A stretch of DNA of 19,707 nucleotides from Chloroflexota bacterium (GCA_020849725.1 JADLAZ010000244.1:1-19707); one strand, 5' to 3'; shown: positions 12,402 through 19,707, numbered from the stretch's first letter. Notes: generated from the sequence alone by a model not told the origin. Translations and numbers: made by a program.

Positions 12402-13817
12402 CTACTTGTCGTTGCGGCTGGCGTGCCGCCCGGCCAGGATCGCCTCCTGGGCACGCGTCGTCTCGGGGTCAGCGTTCTCGGTCAGCAGCCGGGCAACGCT
12501 GCTGAGGCGCTGTGCGAACAGCACCGGCCGGCCGAGGCGATCGGCAAGCTGGTCGGGGGTCATGTCGTCGAGGAAATTGCCGTAGCGCTGGCTGAGCATC
12601 GACTGCGGCAAGAACAGCGGGCCGGCGCCGGCATCGCTGGCGGTCACCGCCCGGGCCACGTCCGTGCCGGTGAGTAGTCCGGACACAGTGATCGTACGGC
12701 CAAAGAAGTCGTTCGGCACGGGCATCACCCGCAGGTCACTGCCGGCCAGCGTGTTGATCTCGTCGGTCAGCCGCGTCAGCACCGGCGCGATCAACTCGCC
12801 GCAGGCCAGCGTCGCCGACCGGCCGGCCAGGTCGAGGCGCGGCAACCGGCGGCGCAGGTGCGCGGCGTCGTCGAGCAGCAGCCGCGTCAGGCCGATGCCG
12901 TCCTCCAGTTGCGGGAACCCGTCGTAGTGGCGGCGACCGGGGAAGGGCCGACCGGCCAGCAGGTAGAACTCGTCGCCCAGGTAGATGAACGTCCGGCCGC
13001 GCGTGCGCCGGAAGCGACGTTGCCAGGTGGTGACCTGATCGATGACTGCGCCAGCCTGCTCCGGGCTGAAGGAGCGCAGGGGGATGCTCAGGTTCAGGTC
13101 GGAGGTGCCGCGGTGGCGCTCCTGCCGTCGGGCCTCGACGGCGATGCCGCGCGCGTTCAGCCCGACCGGCACGGCCGCGATCGACAGCACGTGCGGCAGC
13201 GCGCTCAGGTCGGCGATCGTCTGATCGAGCACACGGCCGTCGTTGACGCCCGGCACGGTGACGACCTGGGTATGCACCTCGATGCCGATGCGCCGCAGCC
13301 GCTCCAGATTGGCCAGGATGTCGGCCGAGTGGCGCAGGATGCGCGCCCGCGTGGCCGGGTCGGTCGCGTGGACGGAGACGTACAGTGGGCTGAGGCGCTG
13401 CTCCTCGATCCGCCGCCAGTCATCGTCGCTGAGGTTGGTGAGCGTGACGAAGTTGCCGAACAGGAACGAGTAGCGGTAGTCATCATCCTTGATGTAGAGT
13501 GTGCGGCGCAGCCCTGGCGGCACCTGCTTGACGAAGCAGAAGGGGCAGTCGTTGGCGCAGCGGCGAATCGGGCCGTCGAAGGTGATCTCGGTGAAGGTGA
13601 TGCCCAACGCCGCGCCGCCGAAGCGGCCGAGGAACGTCACCTCTATGTCGTCGCGCAGCACGTGCAGACTGACCCGCTCGGCCGCGCTGTAGAATTCGTA
13701 GTCGATCAGGTCGCGCAGGACGTGGCCGTTGACGCTGAGGACGACATCACCGGGTCGCAGCTCGAGCGCAGCGGCCGGCGAGCCTGGCGCGACGGCGTCG
13801 ATTACGCCGCCGGGCAC
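12402..13817 (-). CDS. DUF512 protein: PDZ domain plus radical-SAM-type [4Fe-4S] domain
   Basis: From GTG 13817 the product has 471 residues. The N-terminus is a PDZ-like domain (residues 2-60: GGVIDAV-PGSPAAALELRPGD ... SVNGH). A CX3CX2C cluster motif follows at C87, C91 and C94 (RCANDCPFCFVKQ), the signature of the radical SAM superfamily. Then come the family motifs LYIKDDDYR-SFLFGNFVTLTNL and LYVSVHATDP, and the C-terminal DUF512 region (about 270-440). The biochemical role is unknown. The start codon is uncertain. GTG 13817 gives a 16-base overlap with the PHP gene and places PGGVI at the N-terminus as in homologues, while GTG 13853 is an alternative. No strong ribosome-binding site is visible, so translation is probably coupled to the PHP gene. 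Confidence 0.85.
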   Translation of the reverse strand: MPGGVIDAVAPGSPAAALELRPGDVVLSVNGHVLRDLIDYEFYSAAERVSLHVLRDDIEVTFLGRFGGAALGITFTEITFDGPIRRCANDCPFCFVKQVPPGLRRTLYIKDDDYRYSFLFGNFVTLTNLSDDDWRRIEEQRLSPLYVSVHATDPATRARILRHSADILANLERLRRIGIEVHTQVVTVPGVNDGRVLDQTIADLSALPHVLSIAAVPVGLNARGIAVEARRQERHRGTSDLNLSIPLRSFSPEQAGAVIDQVTTWQRRFRRTRGRTFIYLGDEFYLLAGRPFPGRRHYDGFPQLEDGIGLTRLLLDDAAHLRRRLPRLDLAGRSATLACGELIAPVLTRLTDEINTLAGSDLRVMPVPNDFFGRTITVSGLLTGTDVARAVTASDAGAGPLFLPQSMLSQRYGNFLDDMTPDQLADRLGRPVLFAQRLSSVARLLTENADPETTRAQEAILAGRHASRNDK

Positions 13818-14479
13818 GGGATCAGTCCGATCTTCTTGCCATACTTGGCCCACTTCGACAGGACGTGGACGACGAACGGGCTGGGCCGCGTGTGCAGCGT
13901 CGCGGCGCGCAGGTTGGCCAGGTACTGGCCCGGGCCGTCGAACGGCGCCAGCTCGGTGCAGGCCATGCCGTACTCCATGACGGAGTGGGCATCGCTGCCG
14001 GCACAGGTCGGCAGGTCGTGCTGGCGGGCGTAGGCGAGAGCGCGCGCGTTGTCGGCCGGCAGCGTCGTCCGGCTGTTGAAGACCTCGATGATGTCGACCA
14101 ACCCGGCGGCGACGAGGTCGTCGAGCGCCGGCGCCGCCAGCCGGCTGCCGCGCAGCCGGTCGAACGGGTGCGGCACACACACCAGTCCACCCTGGTCGCG
14201 CACCTGGCGGGCAGTGACCGCTGGCGGCAGCCCGCGCGCGATCCGCTCCTGGATGAACAGGCCGATGATCTCGCCCTCGCTGGTCTTGATCTCCTCGGCG
14301 ATGACGACCGGGAACGGCGCGATCGCCTTGACGGCGTAGGCGCCGGCGACCTCGTTGTGGTCGGTGACGATCAGGGCATCCAGACCGCGCCGCATGGCGG
14401 TGGCGACGACCGTCTCCGGCGCGACGGCGCAGTCCTTGGAGTAGCTGGTGTGCAGGTGGGTGTCGATCTTCACGGGCAA
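13802..14479 (-). CDS. PHP-domain metal-dependent phosphoesterase
   Basis: The 225-residue protein carries all PHP metal-site motifs: H8 and H10 (THLHTSYSKD), D40-H41 (VTDHNE), E62/E63, H104 (PHPFDR), N135, D163 and H165 (GSDAH). PHP proteins of this size are hydrolases of phosphate esters such as nucleotide 3'-ends or histidinol phosphate. The exact substrate is not evident. The best start is TTG 14479, with GGAGAGGA ending 5 bases upstream. GTG 14473 is the alternative and gives the same domain. The DUF512 gene overlaps its 3' end by 16 bases. A -10-like TATACT lies about 57 bases upstream on the same strand. This is the first gene of the four-gene minus-strand cluster. Confidence 0.85.
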   Translation of the reverse strand: MPVKIDTHLHTSYSKDCAVAPETVVATAMRRGLDALIVTDHNEVAGAYAVKAIAPFPVVIAEEIKTSEGEIIGLFIQERIARGLPPAVTARQVRDQGGLVCVPHPFDRLRGSRLAAPALDDLVAAGLVDIIEVFNSRTTLPADNARALAYARQHDLPTCAGSDAHSVMEYGMACTELAPFDGPGQYLANLRAATLHTRPSPFVVHVLSKWAKYGKKIGLIPCPAA

Positions 14480-14536
14480 CGCTGTCCTCTCCGGGCACGC
14501 TCATGGTGACGGGCCGGTTCGCGGATGGCCCCCCAG

Positions 14537-14542
14537 AGTATA
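14537..14542 (-). promoter_or_regulatory. -10 element (TATACT) for the PHP-DUF512-hydrolase-DUF167 cluster
   Basis: The minus strand reads TATACT at 14542-14537, a 5/6 match to the -10 consensus, placing a start near 14530 and a leader of about 50 bases. No clear -35 hexamer is present. The plus strand of the same divergent gap carries TAGACT at 14584-14589 for the opposite transcript. Confidence 0.4.
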
Positions 14543-14583
14543 GCGCACGGCCTCGCCGGACCATTTCCAGCCGGCGGCCGTGG

Positions 14584-14589
14584 TAGACT
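14584..14589 (+). promoter_or_regulatory. -10 element (TAGACT) for the leader-ORF/MFS transcript
   Basis: TAGACT lies 43 bases before the leader ORF start. Its flank TGGTAGACTC is identical to the minus-strand sequence upstream of mutL (19165-19156), which supports a promoter role for both. No good -35 hexamer is visible. Confidence 0.35.
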
Positions 14590-14626
14590 CGGCCGTGCGA
14601 GACGACCTGTGCGCGGAGGATGGGCG

Positions 14627-14797
14627 ATGCCGCCGCCGTTTCCGGGGATGGACCCGTATCTGGCGCGCGACGTGGGCGCCGTCATGACGGGCCGGGTGGC
14701 GAGGCGGGCGATCGAACAGGCGTCGCCCATTGGGCGCATGCGTCCGCCGGTCGCTACGCTGGTCGGCGTGACGGCGCATCGTCCCTGGGCTGCGTGA
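14627..14797 (+). pseudogene. 56-codon ORF: DUF4058 N-terminal remnant or leader peptide coupled to the MFS gene
   Basis: GGAGG at 14615-14619 lies 7 bases before ATG 14627, the best ribosome-binding site in the region. The product starts MPPPFPGMDPYL, very close to the start signature of DUF4058 proteins (MPSPFPGMDPYLE). After residue 12 it no longer resembles that family, which is normally about 250 residues long. TGA at 14795-14797 overlaps the MFS start codon as TGATG. The MFS gene has no ribosome-binding site of its own. Either this is a decayed DUF4058 gene whose start was retained, or the stub now acts as a translational leader for the transporter. Both are inference. The match rests on 12 residues and is not confirmed by a search. 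Confidence 0.5.
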
Positions 14798-15981
14798 TGA
14801 TGCCTGTCTTGAGCGTGGCGGTGCGGCGACGGGGCCTGACGATCATCCTGCTGGACACGTTCCTCATGTTCGGCGGGTTCTTTATGGTCATCCCGCTGCT
14901 CGCCGTCTACTACGTCGATCACTTGGGCTGGGCGGCGACGACGATCGGGTTGGTGCTGGCCGTCCGGCAGGCGTTGCAGCAGAGCCTGACCGTCATCGGG
15001 GGCGCGCTCGCTGACCGCTTCGGCGCGCGCCGGCTGATCTGGTCGGGACTGTTGGTGCGGGCGATCTCGTTCGCCGGTCTGGCCTGGGCCGACACGGCGC
15101 CGGCGCTGCTGGCGACGGCGGTGCTGGCGGCCGTCGGCGGTGGGCTGTTCGAGTCACCCCGACAGGCCGTCATCGCGGCACTGACCGCGCCTGCCGAGCG
15201 CCGCCGGTTCTTCGCGCTTAGCGGTGTCGTCGGTGGGTTGGGCATGACGCTGGGGCCGCTGCTGGGCGCGGCGCTCTTGCGCGTCGATTTCGCCGCCGTT
15301 TCGCTGGTAGCGTCGGCCTGCTTCGTCGTCGCCTTCCTGGTGACGCTGGTCGCGTTGCCGCCGGTGCCAATCGCGGCCGAGGGGCGGGGGCTGACGGCGG
15401 GCGTGCGCGAGGCGCTGGCCGACCGGCCGTTCATGCGCTACACCGGTCTGCTGATGGGCTACTGGTTCCTGTGGGTGCAGTTGACAATCGCGGTGCCGCT
15501 GGCCGGGCGGGCGCTGGCCGGCACGGCTGACGTCGTTGGCTGGATCTACGCGCTCAACGCCGGCATGATGGTCTGCCTGCAGTTGCCGGTGCTGCGCCTG
15601 GTCGAACGTCGCTTCAGCCCGCGAACGAGCCTGGTGTTGGGCCTGGTGACGATGGCCGGCGGCCTGACGCTGATCGCGCTGACCGGCTCGCTGGTAGGGC
15701 TGCTCGTCTGCGTCGCCATCTTCTCGTTCGGCGGGCTGCTGGCCGGCCCGAGCCAGCAGTCGGTGACGGCGGCGCTGGCGAACCCGAAGGCGCTTGGTTC
15801 CTACTTCGGCGTCAACGCGCTGGCGATGGCCTTTGGTGGTGGGTTGGGCAACATCGCTGGCGGCGTGCTGGTTGACCTGGCCGCCGCATGGGTGCTACCG
15901 GCGCTGCCCTGGCTCGTCTGCGGTGTGGTCGGCCTGGCGACCGCGGCCGGACTGAGCCGGCTGCGCATCGCCGACCACTGA
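14797..15981 (+). CDS. Major facilitator superfamily transporter
   Basis: The 394-residue protein has about 12 hydrophobic segments. The MFS motif A region lies between helices 2 and 3 (GGALADRFGARRLI, about residues 69-82), and FESPRQAVIAALTAPAERRR follows helix 4. The second half repeats the layout, with a weaker motif A (LRLVERRFSPRTS). It is a cytoplasmic-membrane secondary transporter, probably a proton-driven drug or metabolite exporter of the DHA type; the substrate is unknown. The start is ATG 14797 or ATG 14800, both directly after the upstream stub. There is no Shine-Dalgarno sequence before them, so coupling to the 56-codon ORF is likely. Its 3' end faces the SelA-like gene across a long hairpin. 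Confidence 0.85.
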   Translation: MMPVLSVAVRRRGLTIILLDTFLMFGGFFMVIPLLAVYYVDHLGWAATTIGLVLAVRQALQQSLTVIGGALADRFGARRLIWSGLLVRAISFAGLAWADTAPALLATAVLAAVGGGLFESPRQAVIAALTAPAERRRFFALSGVVGGLGMTLGPLLGAALLRVDFAAVSLVASACFVVAFLVTLVALPPVPIAAEGRGLTAGVREALADRPFMRYTGLLMGYWFLWVQLTIAVPLAGRALAGTADVVGWIYALNAGMMVCLQLPVLRLVERRFSPRTSLVLGLVTMAGGLTLIALTGSLVGLLVCVAIFSFGGLLAGPSQQSVTAALANPKALGSYFGVNALAMAFGGGLGNIAGGVLVDLAAAWVLPALPWLVCGVVGLATAAGLSRLRIADH

Positions 15982-15982
15982 T

Positions 15983-16016
15983 GCTGGCGGCAGGCTAGCC
16001 CAGCACCTGCCGCAGC
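15983..16016. terminator. Bidirectional hairpin between convergent MFS and SelA-like genes
   Basis: GCT-G-GCGGCAGG (15983-15994) pairs with CCTGCCGCAGC (16006-16016) around an 11-base loop, giving eleven base pairs with one bulged G. It covers the space between the two stop codons and the last codons of the minus-strand gene. It can form in both transcripts. There is no T-run on either side. Confidence 0.45.
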
Positions 16017-17128
16017 CGCTGGGCGATGGCCGTCTCCTCGCCGTCAACGATGCCGATCGGGTTGACGATCAGGCCGCCGGGGAAGCTGCCCAGCGCCACG
16101 GCCGGCTCGCCCTGCAGCAGCGCCTGTTGGACGGCCTCCCGCGTCGTGCCGAGCGCCGCCTCGTCGAAGTGGACCAGGCAGCAGGGCAGCACCGGCGGCC
16201 GGCCGTAGCGCCCGTCGACGACGACCTCGGCGCGCACGCCCGGCAGGCCGGTCAGGGCATCGGCAACCGTGCGCACGCGCCGCTCCCAGGCCCGCCGCTC
16301 GGCGGACTCGTCATGCGCCACGAACAGCTCGACGGCGCGCACCAGCCCAGCCACCTCCTCCTTGCCGACCTTCTGCGGCCGGCCGATGGCCGAGTAGGGA
16401 TTGTTGTTGGCGGCGGCGGCGGCGATCAGGTCGCGCCGGCCGAGCACCAGACCGCTCGCCTGCGGGCCGCGCACGCCCTTGCCGCCGCTGAAGATAGCGA
16501 TGTCGGCGCCGTCGCGCAGGAAGGCCCGCAGGTTGTCGACCGGCGGCAACTCAGCGGCGGCGTCGACGACCAGCGGCACACCGGCCGCGCGCGTCACGGC
16601 GGCGACCGAGGCGATCGATGCCGTCACGCCGGGCGCGTTGGCGCGCATCACGTCGAGCGTGGCGACGATCAGCAGCACGGCGGCGGTGCGCGGGCCGATG
16701 GCGGCGGCGAAGTCGGCGTCAGTCAGCCGCTCGGCCGAGCCGACGTGGACCAGTCGCGCCCCGACCGACTCGGCCGCCTGGTACATGTAGTTCGGCCGCC
16801 CGCCAGCGACGACGACGACCTCGTTCGGCATGCCGCTCGTGTCCGGCAGCGCCTGGACGCGCGCCGCGTCGGTCCCGGTCAGGCAGCCGGCGATCGCCAG
16901 CGCGATGCCGCCGGCTGCCCCCGACGATACCAGCGCCGCCTCGACGCCGGCCAGCTCGGCAATGCGCGCGCCGGCGCGCTCCTGCAGCGTGCGCAGCGGC
17001 ACGAACGATCCGGCCGCCTCGGTCATGGCCTGCACGACCGGCGCCGGCATCAGCGAGCCGCCGTAGATGGTCACCGACCCCATGGCGTTGATGACCGGGC
17101 GCACGCCCAACTCACTGTAGATCGACAT
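15995..17128 (-). CDS. SelA-like (class V aminotransferase fold) PLP-dependent enzyme
   Basis: The 377-residue cytoplasmic protein opens with YSELGVRPVINAMGSVTIYGG, characteristic of the SelA/DgaE-like group of fold-type I PLP enzymes. The PLP-binding aspartate is D189 (VVDAAAELPP) and the Schiff-base lysine is K217 (FSGGKGVRGPQASG). SelA transfers selenium to seryl-tRNA(Sec). Many shorter homologues of this type are instead ammonia-lyases or carbon-skeleton enzymes such as D-glucosaminate-6-phosphate ammonia-lyase. The length is shorter than typical SelA (about 460 residues) and no selB or selD gene is present here, so I favour the non-selenium group. AGGAGG with a 6-base spacer fixes ATG 17128. 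The 243-base gap upstream separates it from mutL. Confidence 0.82.
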   Translation of the reverse strand: MSIYSELGVRPVINAMGSVTIYGGSLMPAPVVQAMTEAAGSFVPLRTLQERAGARIAELAGVEAALVSSGAAGGIALAIAGCLTGTDAARVQALPDTSGMPNEVVVVAGGRPNYMYQAAESVGARLVHVGSAERLTDADFAAAIGPRTAAVLLIVATLDVMRANAPGVTASIASVAAVTRAAGVPLVVDAAAELPPVDNLRAFLRDGADIAIFSGGKGVRGPQASGLVLGRRDLIAAAAANNNPYSAIGRPQKVGKEEVAGLVRAVELFVAHDESAERRAWERRVRTVADALTGLPGVRAEVVVDGRYGRPPVLPCCLVHFDEAALGTTREAVQQALLQGEPAVALGSFPGGLIVNPIGIVDGEETAIAQRLRQVLG

Positions 17129-17243
17129 GCCGGACCTCCTGTCATGGGTTCACCGATCGTTGGTGGGTGGTCGCTGTCGCCGCCCGCGTGGCGGCGATGG
17201 CCTACTCGATGCCGGCGGCGTCAACGCACGAGCGATGTGCCCC

Positions 17244-17251
17244 AGTATACT
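17244..17251. promoter_or_regulatory. Palindromic AGTATACT, possible -10 element for the SelA-like gene
   Basis: AGTATACT reads TATACT on both strands. On the minus strand it is 116 bases before ATG 17128. No -35 hexamer with good spacing is seen on either strand. It is the only A/T-rich stretch in the 17129-17371 gap, where I see nothing else of note. Confidence 0.3.
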
Positions 17252-17371
17252 CGCTCACGATCGGCTGGTGGGTCACGTGTCACACGCCGTGCCAGTGCGG
17301 CAGCGGGAGGCTACGCTGGGCGCGGGGTCGCGCCAGACGCCTGGCCGACGGTCACGAACCCCGGGCGCCCG

Positions 17372-19120
17372 TCACGCGCGGCGGCCGAACTGGCGCTCCA
17401 ACTCGCCCTGGCTCAGGTGCAGGATCGTTGGCCGGCCGTGGGTACAGTGGCGCGGCTGGGCGCAGCGCTCGAGCTGAGCCAGCAACTGGCGCATCTCCTC
17501 CAGGCTCAGTGATTGCCCAGCCCGGATCGAGGCGTGGCAAGCGGTCGTGACGGCGACGCGCTCGATCCAGTCGCCCTCGCCGCCGGCGGCCATCTCTTCG
17601 ACGATCGCCAGCACCGTGCCGGCGGTATCGCGGCGGCGCAGGATGCCCGGCACCGCCCGCACGGCGTAGGCGCCGGGGCCAAACGGCTCGATGGCGAAGC
17701 CGGCCTCGGCCAGCCGGTCGCCCTGACGCTCCAGGAACTCGATCGCCACCGAGCTTGGCTCAATCGTTATCGGCTCCAGCAGCAGTTGCGACTCGACGGC
17801 CGTCTTGGCCAGTTGGCCGCGCAACTCCTCGTAGACAATGCGCTCGTGGGCGGCGTGCTGGTCGACCAGATACAGGCCGGCTGGCCCCTCGGCGACGATG
17901 TAGGCATTGCCGACCTGGCCAACGACGCGCAGGATCGGCAGGCGGGCCAGCGGTGGGTCCATGTCGCGCTCCGGCGACGGCGCTGGCCGCCACGCCGGTG
18001 CGACCGGGTCCGGCAGCGGCGTGATGGCCGGTGCGGCCGGTTGCAGCGCGCTCAGCGCCAGCCGGCGCTCGCTGGCGGCGCTGAGTGGCGCAATGCCGAA
18101 GGCTGGCGCTGGCGCGGTCGTGCCGGCCAGCGTGGCGGTGGCGGCCGCGCGCAGCGCGCGAAAGATTGACCGCTCGTGCTGCAGGCGCACCTCGGCCTTG
18201 GTCGGATGGGTGTTGACATCGACCTCGGCCGGCGGCACGGAGATCTGGATGACCGCCACCGGGTGCCGGCCGACCATCAGCAGGCCGGTGTACGCTTCCT
18301 CCAGCGCGTAGGTCAGCGCCCGGCTCTGCACCCAGCGCCGGTTGACGAACAGGGCGATGTCCTGGCGATGGCTGCGACTCACCGGTGGCAGCGCCAGCAG
18401 GCCGGCGATGGTCGCCGTGCCGCTGTCCGGTCCCGATGGCGCCTCGGCGCGCAGCGCGACCATGGCGCGCGCCGTAGCCCGATCGTGGACGGCAGCCACC
18501 GCGGCCAGGAGGTCCCCCTGGCCGTCGGTGGCGAAGATCAGCCCGTCGTTGTGGCGCAGCTCGACGGCGACTTCGGGGTAGGCCAGCGCGTAGGCCGCGA
18601 CGGTTCGGGTGATGACCGCGCTCTCGGTCGCGACCGTCTTGAGGAACTTCAGCCGGGCTGGCGTGGCCGCGAACAGGTCTTCGACGCTGATGATGGTGCC
18701 GGGCGCGGCGGCGCGCGGCTCGTCGGCGCGTGTCGCGCCCGCCTCGATGACGAGACAATGACCGGCGGGGGCGCCCGCCGGCCGGCTGAGCAGCGTCAGC
18801 CGGCTGACGGCAGCGATGCTGGGCAGGGCCTCACCACGGAATCCCAGGGTCGTGATCGCCTGCAGGTCCTCGGCCCGGCGCAGCTTGCTGGTCGCGTGCG
18901 GTCGCACCGCCAGTCGCGCCTCGTCCGCCGTCATCCCGCCGCCGTCGTCGGTCACGCGGATCAGCGCGCGGCCACCGTCACGGCACTCGACGCGCAGTCG
19001 CGTCGCGCCGGCGTCAAGCGCGTTCTCGATCAGCTCTTTGACGACCGATGCCGGGCGCTCGACCACCTCGCCGGCCGCGATCTGCGCCACAACATCGTCA
19101 GGCAACACCGTGATGGGCAT
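17372..19120 (-). CDS. mutL: DNA mismatch repair protein MutL (endonuclease type)
   Basis: The 582-residue protein begins with the GHKL ATPase: QIAAGEVVERPASVVKELIENALDAGA with catalytic E32 and Mg-binding N33, DDGGGM (58-63) and TLGFRGEALPSI (91-102). An Ala/Pro-rich linker covers about 330-390. The C-terminal dimerisation and endonuclease domain has D420-Q-H-A-x2-E426-x4-E431, ACHASIRA (527-534), CTHGRP (559-564) and the terminal FGRR. These metal-binding motifs mark the nicking type of MutL found in bacteria lacking MutH. ATG 19120 is chosen because GGGAGG at 19136-19131 leaves a 10-base spacer; GTG 19129 would leave 1 base. MutL couples mismatch recognition by MutS to strand nicking. mutS is not adjacent. 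Confidence 0.95.
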   Translation of the reverse strand: MPITVLPDDVVAQIAAGEVVERPASVVKELIENALDAGATRLRVECRDGGRALIRVTDDGGGMTADEARLAVRPHATSKLRRAEDLQAITTLGFRGEALPSIAAVSRLTLLSRPAGAPAGHCLVIEAGATRADEPRAAAPGTIISVEDLFAATPARLKFLKTVATESAVITRTVAAYALAYPEVAVELRHNDGLIFATDGQGDLLAAVAAVHDRATARAMVALRAEAPSGPDSGTATIAGLLALPPVSRSHRQDIALFVNRRWVQSRALTYALEEAYTGLLMVGRHPVAVIQISVPPAEVDVNTHPTKAEVRLQHERSIFRALRAAATATLAGTTAPAPAFGIAPLSAASERRLALSALQPAAPAITPLPDPVAPAWRPAPSPERDMDPPLARLPILRVVGQVGNAYIVAEGPAGLYLVDQHAAHERIVYEELRGQLAKTAVESQLLLEPITIEPSSVAIEFLERQGDRLAEAGFAIEPFGPGAYAVRAVPGILRRRDTAGTVLAIVEEMAAGGEGDWIERVAVTTACHASIRAGQSLSLEEMRQLLAQLERCAQPRHCTHGRPTILHLSQGELERQFGRRA

Positions 19121-19156
19121 GATGGCCACGCCTCCCGCACACCGAACGCCTGATCG

Positions 19157-19162
19157 AGTCTA
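19157..19162 (-). promoter_or_regulatory. -10 element (TAGACT) upstream of mutL
   Basis: The minus strand reads TGGTAGACTC at 19165-19156, identical to the 10-mer upstream of the leader-ORF/MFS transcript. It lies 36 bases before ATG 19120. The upstream sequence is almost pure G/C with no recognisable -35. Confidence 0.35.
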
Positions 19163-19241
19163 CCAGTCGCACCGGCGGGCGGCCCGGCCCGGCCGGCCGC
19201 GTCGTCGGAAGTCTGTCATCTGGCTTCGATAGCGGGCTGGC

Positions 19242-19272
19242 TTGTTCCGCCACTCTCCTGCTGGGGTATACT
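19242..19272 (+). promoter_or_regulatory. Promoter (TTGTTC-N19-TATACT) of the transketolase gene
   Basis: TTGTTC (19242-19247) and TATACT (19267-19272) lie 61 bases before ATG 19333. The 19-base spacing is at the long edge for sigma-70, so the -35 assignment is weaker than the -10. Confidence 0.45.
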
Positions 19273-19332
19273 GCCGCCAGCGGCACACGCGTCGTGGCGG
19301 CCGGCACGGTCGCCGGTAGGAGGAGCGGACAG

Positions 19333-19707
19333 ATGGCGACGACAACCCAGGAGCGGGTCGGCGAGTTGCGCCGCCTGGCGACGAAAACCCGACGCCTGAT
19401 CGTTGAGACGATCCACAGCGTCAAGGCCGGCCACGTCGGCGGCCCGCTGTCGGCAGCCGACATCCTCGTGGCGCTCTACTTCGACGTGATGCGCATCGAT
19501 CCTGATCGGCCCGCTTGGGAGGACCGCGACCGCTTCATTCTCAGCAAAGGCCACTCGGCGCTGGCGCAGTACACCGTGCTGGCGCTGCGTGGCTACCTGC
19601 CGGTCGAGGAGTTGGCCACCTTCGATCATCTCGGCACGCGCCTGCATGGCCACCCGGACATGAAGCTGCTGCCGGGTATCGAGATGAGCACCGGCTCGCT
19701 CGGCCAG
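19333..19707 (+). CDS. Transketolase, N-terminal (thiamine-diphosphate pyrophosphate-binding) part; runs off the window
   Basis: The frame is open from ATG 19333 to the last base, 125 codons with no stop. AGGAGGAG at 19318-19325 gives a 7-base spacer. The sequence follows the N-terminal transketolase domain: GHVGGPLSAADILVALYFDVM, DRFILSKGHSALAQY with the catalytic-site His region SKGH, LHGHPD and STGSLGQ. The enzyme transfers two-carbon ketol units between sugar phosphates in the pentose-phosphate pathway in the cytoplasm. The shorter spacing and the GHVGGPLS wording resemble split transketolases, in which N- and C-terminal halves are separate genes. The window ends too early to tell whether this is a half or a full-length enzyme. 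Confidence 0.9.
   Translation, partial: MATTTQERVGELRRLATKTRRLIVETIHSVKAGHVGGPLSAADILVALYFDVMRIDPDRPAWEDRDRFILSKGHSALAQYTVLALRGYLPVEELATFDHLGTRLHGHPDMKLLPGIEMSTGSLGQ

Noticed and set aside
12858..14033. Plus-strand open frame (391 codons) antisense to DUF512 and PHP
   Set aside because: Low-complexity Arg/Gly/Asp composition, no ribosome-binding site and no recognisable domain, while the opposite strand encodes two complete conserved proteins.
13802..14564. Extension of the DUF512 frame upstream through the whole PHP gene
   Set aside because: The PHP frame carries all metal-site motifs. The extension is a high-GC artefact, and the true DUF512 start is near 13817.
16127..17512. Plus-strand open frame (461 codons) across the SelA-like gene and the mutL end
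   Set aside because: Shadow composition (His/Arg/Gly/Asp), and it crosses an intergenic gap and two genes on the other strand.

Overview
The window is about 70% G+C by eye, with genes packed on both strands. It looks like chromosomal DNA of a GC-rich Chloroflexota bacterium, most likely Thermomicrobia or a relative. The main reason is a repeated extracellular module (FPETG ... GYPIT ... VQYFERAR ... LGLLGR) that I associate with that phylum, found here in two unrelated secreted proteins. DUF418, YccF and DUF512/radical-SAM proteins and a DUF4058 start peptide are compatible with this. The assignment is inference, because there is no rRNA or other marker in the window. I saw no tRNA, rRNA, CRISPR array, insertion sequence or phage gene.

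Layout, left half. At 1-2758 (+) lie the 3' end of a MacB/FtsX-type permease, a secreted Gly-rich DUF5666-like protein, a small four-helix membrane protein and a DUF418 membrane protein. At 2951-5407 (+) is a large secreted clan GH-A (GH39-like) glycoside hydrolase carrying two FPETG modules. Facing it on the minus strand (7652-5423) is a probable two-gene operon: a secreted c-type cytochrome fused to FPETG-type modules, then a copper nitrite reductase (nirK). Upstream of that operon sits a perfect TGTGA-N6-TCACA palindrome directly next to a promoter, so CRP/FNR-family control is likely. Next come a SAM methyltransferase (-), a small protein whose C-terminus resembles sigma-70 region 4 (+), a YccF protein (+) and an alpha/beta hydrolase (+).

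Layout, right half. At 14479-11160 (-) is a tightly packed cluster: PHP phosphoesterase, PDZ/radical-SAM DUF512 protein, alpha/beta hydrolase and DUF167 protein, with overlaps or a 1-nt gap at two of its three junctions. Divergent from it is a 56-codon ORF that begins like a DUF4058 protein and then loses similarity. It is coupled by a TGATG overlap to an MFS transporter. Convergent with the transporter is a SelA-like PLP enzyme (-), preceded by an endonuclease-type MutL (-). The window ends in the N-terminal part of a transketolase (+).

How the genes work together. The clearest functional unit is cytochrome c plus NirK, an exported module for reducing nitrite to NO with a built-in electron donor and a CRP/FNR-type operator. 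The other genes look like housekeeping or accessory functions placed side by side. The least explained items are the sigma-region-4-like protein, the DUF4058 start-peptide leader and the repeated module shared between the glycosidase and the cytochrome.
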